Virus record (IMG/VR): IMGVR_UViG_3300028610_001120
Coordinates: 1-47,363 of that record
Length of the DNA: 47,363 bases
Reading direction: 5' to 3' (one strand)
From: a virus
Of this stretch, positions 8,932 to 17,485 are shown piece by piece (position 1 is the first letter of the stretch; every line of letters starts with the position of its first letter). Both the position numbers and the translations under genes were made by a program. The notes under the pieces are model-generated. The model saw only the letters and a list, made by a program, of their open reading frames with translations. It searched no databases and was not told the DNA's origin.

Positions 8932-10023
8932 ATGGCAGGAGCAGCAATAGCCGGTGGCCTAGCCAGTTCGGCCGGCGGGATCTTGGGCGGGCTTTTGGCA
9001 AAAACCCCCTCCCCGAGCGTAAGCGCGTCGAACCTGGACACCTCTCCCGGCTTGAAGATCGCCGAGTTTATGAACCTGATCGAGCAGGGCATCTACGATC
9101 CGACGTCGTTGATGCAGGGTTCGCCGATCAACATCGCGATAGGGGAAATCAGTTCATCGCAGACGCTTTCCAACAAGCGGAAGCGGAAAATTATGCGCGA
9201 CCTCCAGGTTTACCTCGACTGGTCTAGGGCGGGTCGGCCGGACAGGGGGGCTAGTTTCGACGCTGTCTTCACAGGCCCCGAGGCGCCGAACCTGAGCTCT
9301 GGGCAGATAAACCGGCTCGAGAACATGATCCTCCAGTTTTCGGGCTACAACAGCATGAACGAACTTCTCGCCGCTGACGCTGCATACCAAGAGCGACTCG
9401 GCCCGATGCTGCAATCCGCCGAAGAGGCGTCGCGCGGGAATTTCCAAGCCAAGCTCAACATGCAGACGCAGATTAGGGATCTACTCGCCGACCTCCCCGA
9501 CGCCTCTGCGTCTGGGATTGCGGGCCTGCGCGCCGAAGAGAAGAGCCGGCTCCTGCGCGAGATGAACCGCGGCGTCGACGAGCAGCGCAGCGACCTGCTG
9601 GAAGTGGCGAACGCGGGCGGCTTCAACCCCGGGCGTCCATTGGGCGACCTAGAAGAGTTCCGCGCACGCTCCACCGAGGACGCCGACCTTATCGCGCTCA
9701 ACCGTGCGCTCAGCCTCATCGGCGGCCAACAGGGCGTCGCGCAGACCAACCTCGGGCTGCTGCTCAGCGGGAAGTCGGACACGTTCAACACGTCGCTACA
9801 ACTCGCCCAGGCGGACCAGGGGTTCCAGGGCGGCTCGGCGATCCAGGGCGTATCGAACAACCTGCTCTCGCAGGGGGTCGCCAACGCGGGCGTCGATGTT
9901 GCCAACGCGATCAGCGACTACCAGACGCTTCAGGCGATGAACAATCGCGGCGGCTCGGGGGCCGTTCCGGGCTTCAACCAGTATGGTGGTGTGGGCCAGA
10001 ATACATACGGTCCAAATCAATAA
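8932..10023 (+). CDS. Putative internal virion protein
   Basis: 363 residues, ATG with GGAGAAGAG upstream. The N-terminus is a Gly/Ala-rich hydrophobic stretch (AAIAGGLASSAGGILGGLLA) that could insert in a membrane. A long charged helical region follows, with Gln/Asn/Gly at the end. This pattern and the place directly before two more helical proteins match the ejection proteins of podoviruses, which leave the head with the DNA and form a conduit. The family is not named with certainty. Confidence 0.5.
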   Translation: MAGAAIAGGLASSAGGILGGLLAKTPSPSVSASNLDTSPGLKIAEFMNLIEQGIYDPTSLMQGSPINIAIGEISSSQTLSNKRKRKIMRDLQVYLDWSRAGRPDRGASFDAVFTGPEAPNLSSGQINRLENMILQFSGYNSMNELLAADAAYQERLGPMLQSAEEASRGNFQAKLNMQTQIRDLLADLPDASASGIAGLRAEEKSRLLREMNRGVDEQRSDLLEVANAGGFNPGRPLGDLEEFRARSTEDADLIALNRALSLIGGQQGVAQTNLGLLLSGKSDTFNTSLQLAQADQGFQGGSAIQGVSNNLLSQGVANAGVDVANAISDYQTLQAMNNRGGSGAVPGFNQYGGVGQNTYGPNQ

Positions 10024-10937
10024 TGCCGCCCCTCCGAACCAGAGAGCCTCGCGGCATCGACTTCGGCGCGATCAACCAGGCGCGTGCGGGGCGCGACCGC
10101 GCGGACGCCCAACAGAATGCCCGGCACGACAGGGAGTACGAGTTTGTCACCGGGCTCGCCGCCAAGGGCTACAAGGTCAAAGTCCTTCGCGCCGATCCGA
10201 AGTTCAACAGCATCACGGATGCGGAATGGAACACGCTCTCGGAAGGCGAGCGGCTTCGCAACGAGCAGAAAAAGCAAGACGAGCAGACGGGGGCGGCGCT
10301 TGGCACCGGGGCGTCAGAGGGGTTGGCGGAACAGGGCCTAGCGGCAACGGGGCCCGGTGGGACATTTGACGAGAAGGCCGCGTTTGCCGAGAGAGCCAAC
10401 GCGACCGGGAACCTCGGCCAACTCAGCGGCAGGATGGATAGGCTTGAGCGCGAGCGCGGCCAAGCCGTTGCGGGCCGGGGCCTCGAGCAGCTCAGCGACA
10501 GAGCCGTCGCGGTTGACACGGAGAGTCGCGGGCTTGCTCGAGAGCTAGACAAAGAGAAGCGCACCCAAGCCACGCCGCGCGGGCAAGTCGAGTCAATGAA
10601 GAACCAATATATTCTCGACATTGCAGCGGGGAGAGAGGTGGACCCCAACGTCAGGAGGGCCGTCGACGAACTGAACCGGCTGGATCCCATGAAGCAACTC
10701 GTGAATGCCGCTATCCGCGGCGGGCCCGCCGGGGGCGGTGGCGCAACGGTTAGCCCATCAGAGGCAGAGTCAAGTCGCAAGAAACTCCGAAGAGAGTTCA
10801 GGGCGTCCACGGACGTAAAGGGTTGGAGGGTCGTAAAACCAAACCAAAACAAGGAATGGCAAATGGACCAGCACCGCGCCGGCTGGCTGATTATCGAAGA
10901 CTCTGACGGCAACAGAGCTAGTTGGGATGGTCAGTAA
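10023..10937 (+). CDS. Putative internal virion protein, coiled-coil rich
   Basis: 304 residues, ATG at 10023 overlapping the previous stop (TAATG). Highly charged, with heptad-like Arg/Glu/Gln stretches around residues 120-190 (LSGRMDRLERERGQAVAGRG) and a Gly-rich break near 235. The C-terminus is compact, with several Trp. It lies between two candidate ejection proteins and probably forms part of the same internal core. No enzyme motif is visible. Confidence 0.5.
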   Translation: MPPLRTREPRGIDFGAINQARAGRDRADAQQNARHDREYEFVTGLAAKGYKVKVLRADPKFNSITDAEWNTLSEGERLRNEQKKQDEQTGAALGTGASEGLAEQGLAATGPGGTFDEKAAFAERANATGNLGQLSGRMDRLERERGQAVAGRGLEQLSDRAVAVDTESRGLARELDKEKRTQATPRGQVESMKNQYILDIAAGREVDPNVRRAVDELNRLDPMKQLVNAAIRGGPAGGGGATVSPSEAESSRKKLRREFRASTDVKGWRVVKPNQNKEWQMDQHRAGWLIIEDSDGNRASWDGQ

Positions 10938-10940
10938 TAC

Positions 10941-13900
10941 GTGTCGATAAATCTTGAACCGACGCCCGCGCGGGGTGGAGCCGGGATCGTTCCCGAGCCA
11001 TCACCTGTGAGTGTGTCGGGCCGCGAGCCCGGGATCGTAATGGAGCCCGACGCGGACGACCCCTCCCTCGTCGACAGGGCCCTTGGCCGAGCCGCGTTCG
11101 AGGCGGTAACTATCGGCAAGGATCTTGCCGCTGGTGTGCTGGAATCGTCGGCATCATTCAACGATAGGGTTTCTGCCAATGCGTTTGGGCTGATCGACAG
11201 CGCTGCACAAATTCTTCACGACGCGACCGGGCTACCCAAAGTAGAGGCTTTCAAAAAGGCCGAGCTTTATTTCCGGGGGCTCGCGGCTACCGACATGGAG
11301 TGGTCGGGGCGCCTCGGTGGTGGGCGCGTTGGGATCGCTTCAAGAGTGAACCGAATCGTTGGCGGGCTCCCGATCAACCTCGGCACCGCGGCTATCGCCG
11401 CCAAGGCGGGCGGCCCAGTGGGCGGCTTCGCCGCGCTCGGCGCGCTGTCCGAGTCCGACAGGGGCCCGCAGGCGGCTGCGCTGGGTGCGATCGAGGGCGC
11501 AGCCATTGGCGTGTTTTTCCGCGGGACCGAGACATTCAGCAAGCTGGCTCGCGGTGGGACGCTGGCCGCGCTCGGAACGAAGATGGGCCTCAGCCGCGGC
11601 GAAACCCCAGACGAGGCCGCGCTACAGGGCGCCACGCTGGGTATCCTCGCAGGAGTCACCGCGAAGGGGCCCGGCGGCCCCCGTTTGCGGGCGGAGCGCC
11701 CCGTGGAGCCGGGGGCGGTTCGCACGCGCCCGCCACGCAAAGAGGTCATCATAGCGCTTGACGGGGAGTCGCGGTCGGTTCGCTCGACGCCCCCGAGGAC
11801 GGAGGCCGAGCACCCCGGAGCCGCTCGTCTAAAAGAACAGGCCCCAGGTGAACTGCGTCCAGCATTTCGCGACCCCGAAACCGGGGAAGTGAGGGCTGGG
11901 GGGTTGGAGCACTTTGAGCTTTTTAGGGGGAAATCGGTCCCAGAAAACATCCCCGACTCGTCTCTCGGTTTTTGGGATGTGGATGCTGCCCGCTTCCTTA
12001 CGCCCACCGAAGCGTCCGCGCGCCTGTCTAAGCCAGCGAGGGCTACGAGAACAGGTGTAAAATCGCGCGTTGTGCGGGCTGCCGGAGAGCCGCGGCCGGT
12101 TCGCCTACTCAAACCCGAAGACGGCAAGCCGGCAGAGATCAAGATGCCGGGCGAAGAGATCGTCGAAGTAACCCTCAAGACCCCAGAGGCCGTCGCTGCC
12201 GAGCGCACGCTTGGCAAAGCCAACGAGTTCCTGGGCCGTGACTACTCCGATCTCGAACTGCCCAGCCACGCGATCAACCTGAACCTCAGCAAGATCACCG
12301 GGGAGGCCGACTTCAAGCGCGCCCTCGTCCAGTTGACGGAGGTTTACAAAAACGAGATCAACGAGGCCCGGCGCAACGTCGTCACGCACGAGCAGACAGC
12401 GAAGTTGGCAGACGAGCTCGGTCTCACCGTGGAACAAATGCTTGCCGGGCAGAAGGGGCAGGCACTAAACGCCCACGAACTACTCGCGACTAGAAGGCTG
12501 AACGTACAAATTCTCAAAGACTGGCACGCTGCCGGCGAGAAGATTCGCACCAAAAAGGCGACCGACGCCGACAAGGTTGAGTTCCTCCGCCTCACCGCGC
12601 TCGCAGAGGGGTCGCTCGCAAAAACCGAGGGGGCTACCGCAGAAGCGGGTCGCGCGCTCGACGCACTGAAAATGACCGCCGGCCCGTCTACCAGAGAGAT
12701 GCGCGAAATGGGCGAGGCGATCAGGGACTTCCGCGGCAAACCCGGGGAGTCCCTAGAGGCTTTCGCCGAGATGGTTGCAGAACTAGACACCCCGGAGGGG
12801 CTCGCCGGGTTCGCGCGCCACCACCGGAAGGCGAACTTTGGCGACAAGCTCATGGAGGTCTGGATCAACTTCCTCCTGTCCGGCCCGCAGACGCACATGG
12901 TCAACATCGCCAGCAACACCATCGTTGCGGTTTCCGCGTCGCCGGAGGCTTACATTGCGGGGATGTACGATGCCGTCCGTAGCGGCGCGTCTGTCGCCCG
13001 CGGGAAGGGGCCCGTCAAAGACCGTGTTTTTATCCGCGAGGGAACCGCGCGCCTGTTCGGTGTGGTGGAGGGCTCACGGGAGGGTTTGGTTCTAGCGGCC
13101 AAGACAATGGTTGGGAAAAACACCATGCTCGACCCAGCCACCAAACTCGAGCAGCAGCGGTATCGGTCGATAGGCGGGTTGAAGGGGTCGGCCATAAGGC
13201 TGCCGGGTCGCGCTCTGATGGCGGGTGACGAACTTTTCAAGTCGATAGCCAAGCGGCAAGAGATCAACGCGCTGGCGATGCGAACCGGGCTCCAGAAGGG
13301 GTTGAGCGGCCGAGCGCTGGCTAGGCACACCGTAGAGTTCAAAAAGAACCCGCCCGAGTGGGCGACCGAGAGCGCCCTCAAGGTTGCCCGCGAGCAGACG
13401 TTCACCTCGTCTCTTGGCGAGCAAGGCACGGGAGCGCAGAAACTCTTTTCGCGCCCCGCTGGCAAGATAATCGTCCCGTTTGTCCGCGTGACAACCAACA
13501 TCCTCAAGCACTCTGCGCGCAGGACGCCATTGGGTCTTGGCATGGAGTCCGTGCGGAAGGATCTGAAAGCAGGCGGCGCGAAGCGATCTGCTGCGCTGGC
13601 GCGGATAGCTTACGGCTCGTCGATTGCCGCGTGGGTTGCCAGTGAGTCCATGAAGGGCAACGTCACTGGGTCCGGCCCGAGCGACCCCGACCTCCGAAAG
13701 ATGTGGTTCGCCGCGGGCTACCGGCCGTATGCGTGGCGCGTCCCGCGCGAGATCGCGGATAGGCTCGGGATGGAGGGCGACCCCAACCAGGACGCCTTTA
13801 TTTCGTATGCGCGCATGGAGCCGTGGGGAACCATCTTTGGCATCGCCGCCGACTACACGCAAATCGCAGGGCACATCGAACAGAACGGCGCCGAAGACAT

Positions 13901-14567
13901 CGCCACCGAAATCGCGTTTGCTATGGGTCGCAACATTACGTCCAAGACGTTTCTCATGGGCGTTGCAAACGCCGCGCTAGCAGCGTCCGATATGGATCGC
14001 TACGGAGAGCGCTTCTTCCAGCGCCTCGCGGGGACGGTTGTTCCAACGGGTGTCGCCCAGATAGCCCGAGTAGACGATCCCGTTTTGCGCGAGGTTCGGA
14101 CGACACTCGACCAGATCAAGTCTCGAATCCCGGGGTACTCAGATACGCTCGAGGCGCGTCGCAACTGGCGCGGTGAGGCGATTATGACCGACCCGGGCTA
14201 CGGCCCCGACATCCTCTCCCCGCTCTATACCCACCGGGCCGAACCCGACGAGTCGTCTAAGGAAATGTTCCGGCTGGGAGTCGGCTTGCGGTTGCCCCAG
14301 CGCAAGGTTGGCGGAGTCGAGCTGACGCCGAGGGAATACACCCAGCTCCAGAAAGAAACCGGCGAGTTCGCGGGCAGGGCCATCGACGTGGTGGTCAACG
14401 CGCCACACTATCGCGCGCCGCAAGTCACAGACGGGATGCGGGTGAAGTGGATTAAAGATGCGTACACGCAGGCGAAGGAGGACGGTAGGGCGCTCGCGCT
14501 CGTTCGTATCAGCGTAGAAAGGCAGCTGGAATCCCAGCTAGACAAACTTGCTCCACTCTTGAGGTAA
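10941..14567 (+). CDS. Large internal virion / DNA-ejection protein
   Basis: 1208 residues, GTG start three bases after the previous gene. The layout is an N-terminal Pro-rich tail, a Gly/Ala hydrophobic helix region about residues 110-210, a Pro/Arg linker to about 400, long charged helices 400-620, and a core that includes INFLLSGPQTHMVNIASNT near residue 640. That block is typical of very large podovirus internal proteins as I remember them. Several amphipathic Ala/Gly helices follow. The likely role is a conduit through the host envelope during ejection. No lytic transglycosylase motif (Glu-Ser with a downstream GLMQ) was found. Confidence 0.6.
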   Translation: MSINLEPTPARGGAGIVPEPSPVSVSGREPGIVMEPDADDPSLVDRALGRAAFEAVTIGKDLAAGVLESSASFNDRVSANAFGLIDSAAQILHDATGLPKVEAFKKAELYFRGLAATDMEWSGRLGGGRVGIASRVNRIVGGLPINLGTAAIAAKAGGPVGGFAALGALSESDRGPQAAALGAIEGAAIGVFFRGTETFSKLARGGTLAALGTKMGLSRGETPDEAALQGATLGILAGVTAKGPGGPRLRAERPVEPGAVRTRPPRKEVIIALDGESRSVRSTPPRTEAEHPGAARLKEQAPGELRPAFRDPETGEVRAGGLEHFELFRGKSVPENIPDSSLGFWDVDAARFLTPTEASARLSKPARATRTGVKSRVVRAAGEPRPVRLLKPEDGKPAEIKMPGEEIVEVTLKTPEAVAAERTLGKANEFLGRDYSDLELPSHAINLNLSKITGEADFKRALVQLTEVYKNEINEARRNVVTHEQTAKLADELGLTVEQMLAGQKGQALNAHELLATRRLNVQILKDWHAAGEKIRTKKATDADKVEFLRLTALAEGSLAKTEGATAEAGRALDALKMTAGPSTREMREMGEAIRDFRGKPGESLEAFAEMVAELDTPEGLAGFARHHRKANFGDKLMEVWINFLLSGPQTHMVNIASNTIVAVSASPEAYIAGMYDAVRSGASVARGKGPVKDRVFIREGTARLFGVVEGSREGLVLAAKTMVGKNTMLDPATKLEQQRYRSIGGLKGSAIRLPGRALMAGDELFKSIAKRQEINALAMRTGLQKGLSGRALARHTVEFKKNPPEWATESALKVAREQTFTSSLGEQGTGAQKLFSRPAGKIIVPFVRVTTNILKHSARRTPLGLGMESVRKDLKAGGAKRSAALARIAYGSSIAAWVASESMKGNVTGSGPSDPDLRKMWFAAGYRPYAWRVPREIADRLGMEGDPNQDAFISYARMEPWGTIFGIAADYTQIAGHIEQNGAEDIATEIAFAMGRNITSKTFLMGVANAALAASDMDRYGERFFQRLAGTVVPTGVAQIARVDDPVLREVRTTLDQIKSRIPGYSDTLEARRNWRGEAIMTDPGYGPDILSPLYTHRAEPDESSKEMFRLGVGLRLPQRKVGGVELTPREYTQLQKETGEFAGRAIDVVVNAPHYRAPQVTDGMRVKWIKDAYTQAKEDGRALALVRISVERQLESQLDKLAPLLR

Positions 14568-14572
14568 ACACC

Positions 14573-15025
14573 ATGCGCAACAAAGAACTACTCACTCTGG
14601 TCGCCGCCCTCATCTGGATCGCGGCGCCCGCGGCGGCGGAGTCCGTCTGGGTCACGCAACCCGGGGGCACACAGCCTTGCAGTTTCGCAAGCTTCCTGTC
14701 GATGTGCTTTTCCGACTTCGATGCGGACGAAAACAGCCCGCTTCTCAATACCAGCATGTGCGAGAACTGGTCGGTGCGTTTCAATTCGGATGTTGAGGCG
14801 ACCACCTACGACACGACGATCAATGTTCGCTGTAGCCTCGGCACGACCGTAAGCGCCAACACGTCGGAGATCGTGAACAACGCGACGCTGACCGGCGACC
14901 CGTCGACCGGGCTTGACGTGCTCGCGGGCTACGACTGCCCGCTGATCTACATAGACGTGGCGAGCTACTCCTCCGGCGACGACGCCCGCGTTTCCGTGCA
15001 GTGCTTCAAGCGCGCGGCCAAGTGA
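14573..15025 (+). CDS. Small exported cysteine-containing protein
   Basis: 150 residues, ATG five bases after the large internal protein. A Sec signal spans about residues 1-21 (MRNKELLTLVAALIWIAAPA, then AA|E). The mature part is acidic and Thr/Ser/Asp-rich with six cysteines (PCSFASF, SMCF, MCEN, VRCS, YDCP, VQCF), enough for three disulfides. It is the first of a row of signal-peptide genes in the fibre region. Function unknown; the position suggests a surface or tail-tip component or a secreted accessory. Confidence 0.6.
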   Translation: MRNKELLTLVAALIWIAAPAAAESVWVTQPGGTQPCSFASFLSMCFSDFDADENSPLLNTSMCENWSVRFNSDVEATTYDTTINVRCSLGTTVSANTSEIVNNATLTGDPSTGLDVLAGYDCPLIYIDVASYSSGDDARVSVQCFKRAAK

Positions 15026-16881
15026 CACGCTGGTCCCACATCGCGCTGGTGCTCTTGCTTGCTTTCCCGCTGCTGGGTGTGGGGAGCAAGAAGGTGTGCG
15101 ACGGTACATGGAGCCCGACGTTCTTCGGTACAACGACAGTCGACCACCTTCTTATCGGGGGTTCGTTGGGCCTTGGAACGTATGAGTTTTTTACCGTCAA
15201 CGATACAACACCTAGCGTACTTGGTAGCGCTCTCTGGAAAACCGCGATAGGTCACGGTGCAGTAAACTCCATTACAAACTTTGACGACGGCATACAGGGT
15301 CAGTGGATTTCTATCCTGGATCAGAGTACGGCCGACATCACTTTCATCTGTGGAGGGACACTGTCATGCGGCTCCGAGAATCTTATAACAGAGATTGGTG
15401 ATACAACAACATGGCTCTTTAATGGTTTTACCTGGGATCTCAAACATGTCCAAGACATAAGTATCGACAACAACCCCAGCTCTTTTCTCCCCCTGGCTGG
15501 CGGCACAATGACTGGCGACCTCATCTTCAACGATGACGTGAACGCCACCTTCGGGACCGGCTCCGACGCGACCATCTCCTATGACGACACCAACCTTCTG
15601 ATCGACCCCCAAGTTGTAGGCTCCGGCTACACCGACTTCACGGGTGCGATCTTCGTAGCCGAGGACGAAGATGGGTCTGCCTATAGCCGCTTCGGGGGGG
15701 CCCCGATAGAAACCAACCCTAGCGCTACGATCGATATGCTTGTTTCCCGCAAGGTGCAGACGGGGGATACCGGATCACGTCGAGCGGGCTTGTTTGTCAC
15801 TGACGTAGCAACCGATGATAATTCAACTACCAGCCAGAGCTTTGGCGTTAATGCCTTTGTATACACAGCAGAAGCAAACGATGGGGACCTTACGAGAACC
15901 AATAACAGGGTCGGCAGCGCCGCAGGGGTGAGGGCTGGACTCAGGCACCGAGGGGATGGGCTCATCAGTCTTGGTGGTGCGTTTGCTGGTCGAGTAGAAA
16001 TTCAAGGCGGTACGGAAGACGGAGTTATAACCACCGCCTACGCATTTCTCGACGAAGGTTGCGACGGCGGGAATGGCGCCCTGGGCGGGATTACCAACTG
16101 TAGTGGACTCTTGGTTAAAAATTCATCCGGGGGCGCTACAACTGTCGGCACCCAATATGGAGTCCAAATAGAAGACCTGTCCCACGCTGTTAACAGCTAT
16201 GGTATCCGAGTCGGAGCCACCAACAGTGGGGCAATCTGGCTCTCAGGTACGGGTGGGACGGCGGTTGAGGGGATTCAATTCGGTAGCCCGGACACCAACC
16301 TCTACCGGAGCGCAGCAAGCACCCTCAAAACAGACGACAATTTCATAGCTCTATCGCTCTCAACAGGGGAGTTCGAGGTAGAGGACGACGGCGACACCTT
16401 CTGGGTTGGCGACGGGACCGGCGTTCCCTACGGTGCGATGTACCAAACGGGTGGCTCGACCTTCACAACCACCCTAACAGATCAAAGCACTTGGTATGAA
16501 CTCGACGCAGCAACGACTAACATGAATGCGGACGAGTTGAATATGGTTACATTCCCAGATGACCATTATATGGAAGTCGCGAAGGCGGGGCGGTACACAA
16601 TCCTATACACAGCGTCGATTGAAATCAACAGCGTGGCGGGTGGGGCACAGCACATTGAGCTTGGCATCATGATCAATGGAACCGAGGTAGTCCCCGGTCC
16701 CGGAGTGTCGCATTGGAGTTTTGCGGCAATCTCCACAGAAAGTGCGTACTCTGGGATCGCCCTACTCGACCTAAATGCCGATGACGAGATCAGCATAGGC
16801 GCGGTTAATGATTCTTCGGCCGGCAAGATATTGACGGTGGACCACTTAAATGTGATTACAACCATGGAAGGGGGCACCTAA
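15022..16881 (+). CDS. Tail fibre-like protein with N-terminal signal sequence
   Basis: 619 residues from GTG 15022, which overlaps the previous stop (GTGA). A further GTG at 15001 is possible, but 15022 puts the hydrophobic run HIALVLLLAFPLLGVG at the N-terminus as a signal or anchor. After it comes GSKKVCDGTW. Residues about 160-200 carry LPLAGGTMTGDLIF and FGTGSDATISYDDTNLLI, typical of phage tail-fibre shafts. The C-terminal 130 residues resemble a C1q/TNF-like jelly roll of the kind found at fibre tips (FEVEDDGDTFWVGDG, then YTILYTASIEIN). Probable receptor-binding fibre. The signal is the oddity. Confidence 0.65.
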   Translation: MTRWSHIALVLLLAFPLLGVGSKKVCDGTWSPTFFGTTTVDHLLIGGSLGLGTYEFFTVNDTTPSVLGSALWKTAIGHGAVNSITNFDDGIQGQWISILDQSTADITFICGGTLSCGSENLITEIGDTTTWLFNGFTWDLKHVQDISIDNNPSSFLPLAGGTMTGDLIFNDDVNATFGTGSDATISYDDTNLLIDPQVVGSGYTDFTGAIFVAEDEDGSAYSRFGGAPIETNPSATIDMLVSRKVQTGDTGSRRAGLFVTDVATDDNSTTSQSFGVNAFVYTAEANDGDLTRTNNRVGSAAGVRAGLRHRGDGLISLGGAFAGRVEIQGGTEDGVITTAYAFLDEGCDGGNGALGGITNCSGLLVKNSSGGATTVGTQYGVQIEDLSHAVNSYGIRVGATNSGAIWLSGTGGTAVEGIQFGSPDTNLYRSAASTLKTDDNFIALSLSTGEFEVEDDGDTFWVGDGTGVPYGAMYQTGGSTFTTTLTDQSTWYELDAATTNMNADELNMVTFPDDHYMEVAKAGRYTILYTASIEINSVAGGAQHIELGIMINGTEVVPGPGVSHWSFAAISTESAYSGIALLDLNADDEISIGAVNDSSAGKILTVDHLNVITTMEGGT

Positions 16882-16882
16882 C

Positions 16883-17485
16883 ATGCACAAGCTACTCACC
16901 ATCTTCCTTCTCCTCGGCCTAGCCTCCCCGGCCTTCGCCCAACCCGCCGACAAGGAGATCACCCTGACCATCCCCGGGCCCCGGGTGGCCCGGATCAAAC
17001 AACTGTGCGAGAGAATCCGGCAGGGTATGGAGGAAGAAGTCCAACCCGCCACCCTCGCCCTGCGCCCTTGTCTGCGAATGATCCTGTTCCAAGAGATCCG
17101 GCAGATGAACAGGTCGGAAGTCAAGCGGGCGGCAATCGCAAGCACGACCACGGAGATCAACGCCTTCGACGAGGACATGGCTGGCGTGTCAGGCCTGCCG
17201 CCGGCACCTGCGCCGACTGTGGCATCCACGCCGACGGCGACATCGACGGCCACGTCCACACCAACCGCCACGTCCACACCGACCGCGACGGCGACCACGA
17301 GGCTGTTCGATCCGCCAGACCCCACGCCCACCGGGAGTAACTGCTGCTTCGATCACGGCGGTACGGGCTGCGACGCCCCCGTCTGCAAGGCGACCGTGTG
17401 CGGCGAAGATGCGTTTTGTTGCGACGTTCGCTGGGACAGCGTGTGTGTCAGCGAGGCAACCGATTTCTGTTCGGTTTGTGATTGA
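16883..17485 (+). CDS. Exported protein with Thr/Pro linker and C-terminal CC-x2-HG cysteine domain
   Basis: 200 residues, ATG with AAGGGGG upstream. A clear Sec signal (MHKLLTIFLLLGLASPAFAQ) ends near residue 20. Residues 21-105 are helical and begin ITLTIPGPRVARIKQLC. A linker of about 30 residues of Thr, Ala, Ser and Pro (TATSTATSTPTATSTPTATA) leads to a cysteine-dense end, about 153-199: CCFDHGGTGCDAPVC, then VCGEDAFCCDVRWDSVC. From memory this C-terminal pattern is a repeat of extracellular proteins in Myxococcota and Planctomycetota. It suggests capture of a host surface domain. Confidence 0.62.
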   Translation: MHKLLTIFLLLGLASPAFAQPADKEITLTIPGPRVARIKQLCERIRQGMEEEVQPATLALRPCLRMILFQEIRQMNRSEVKRAAIASTTTEINAFDEDMAGVSGLPPAPAPTVASTPTATSTATSTPTATSTPTATATTRLFDPPDPTPTGSNCCFDHGGTGCDAPVCKATVCGEDAFCCDVRWDSVCVSEATDFCSVCD

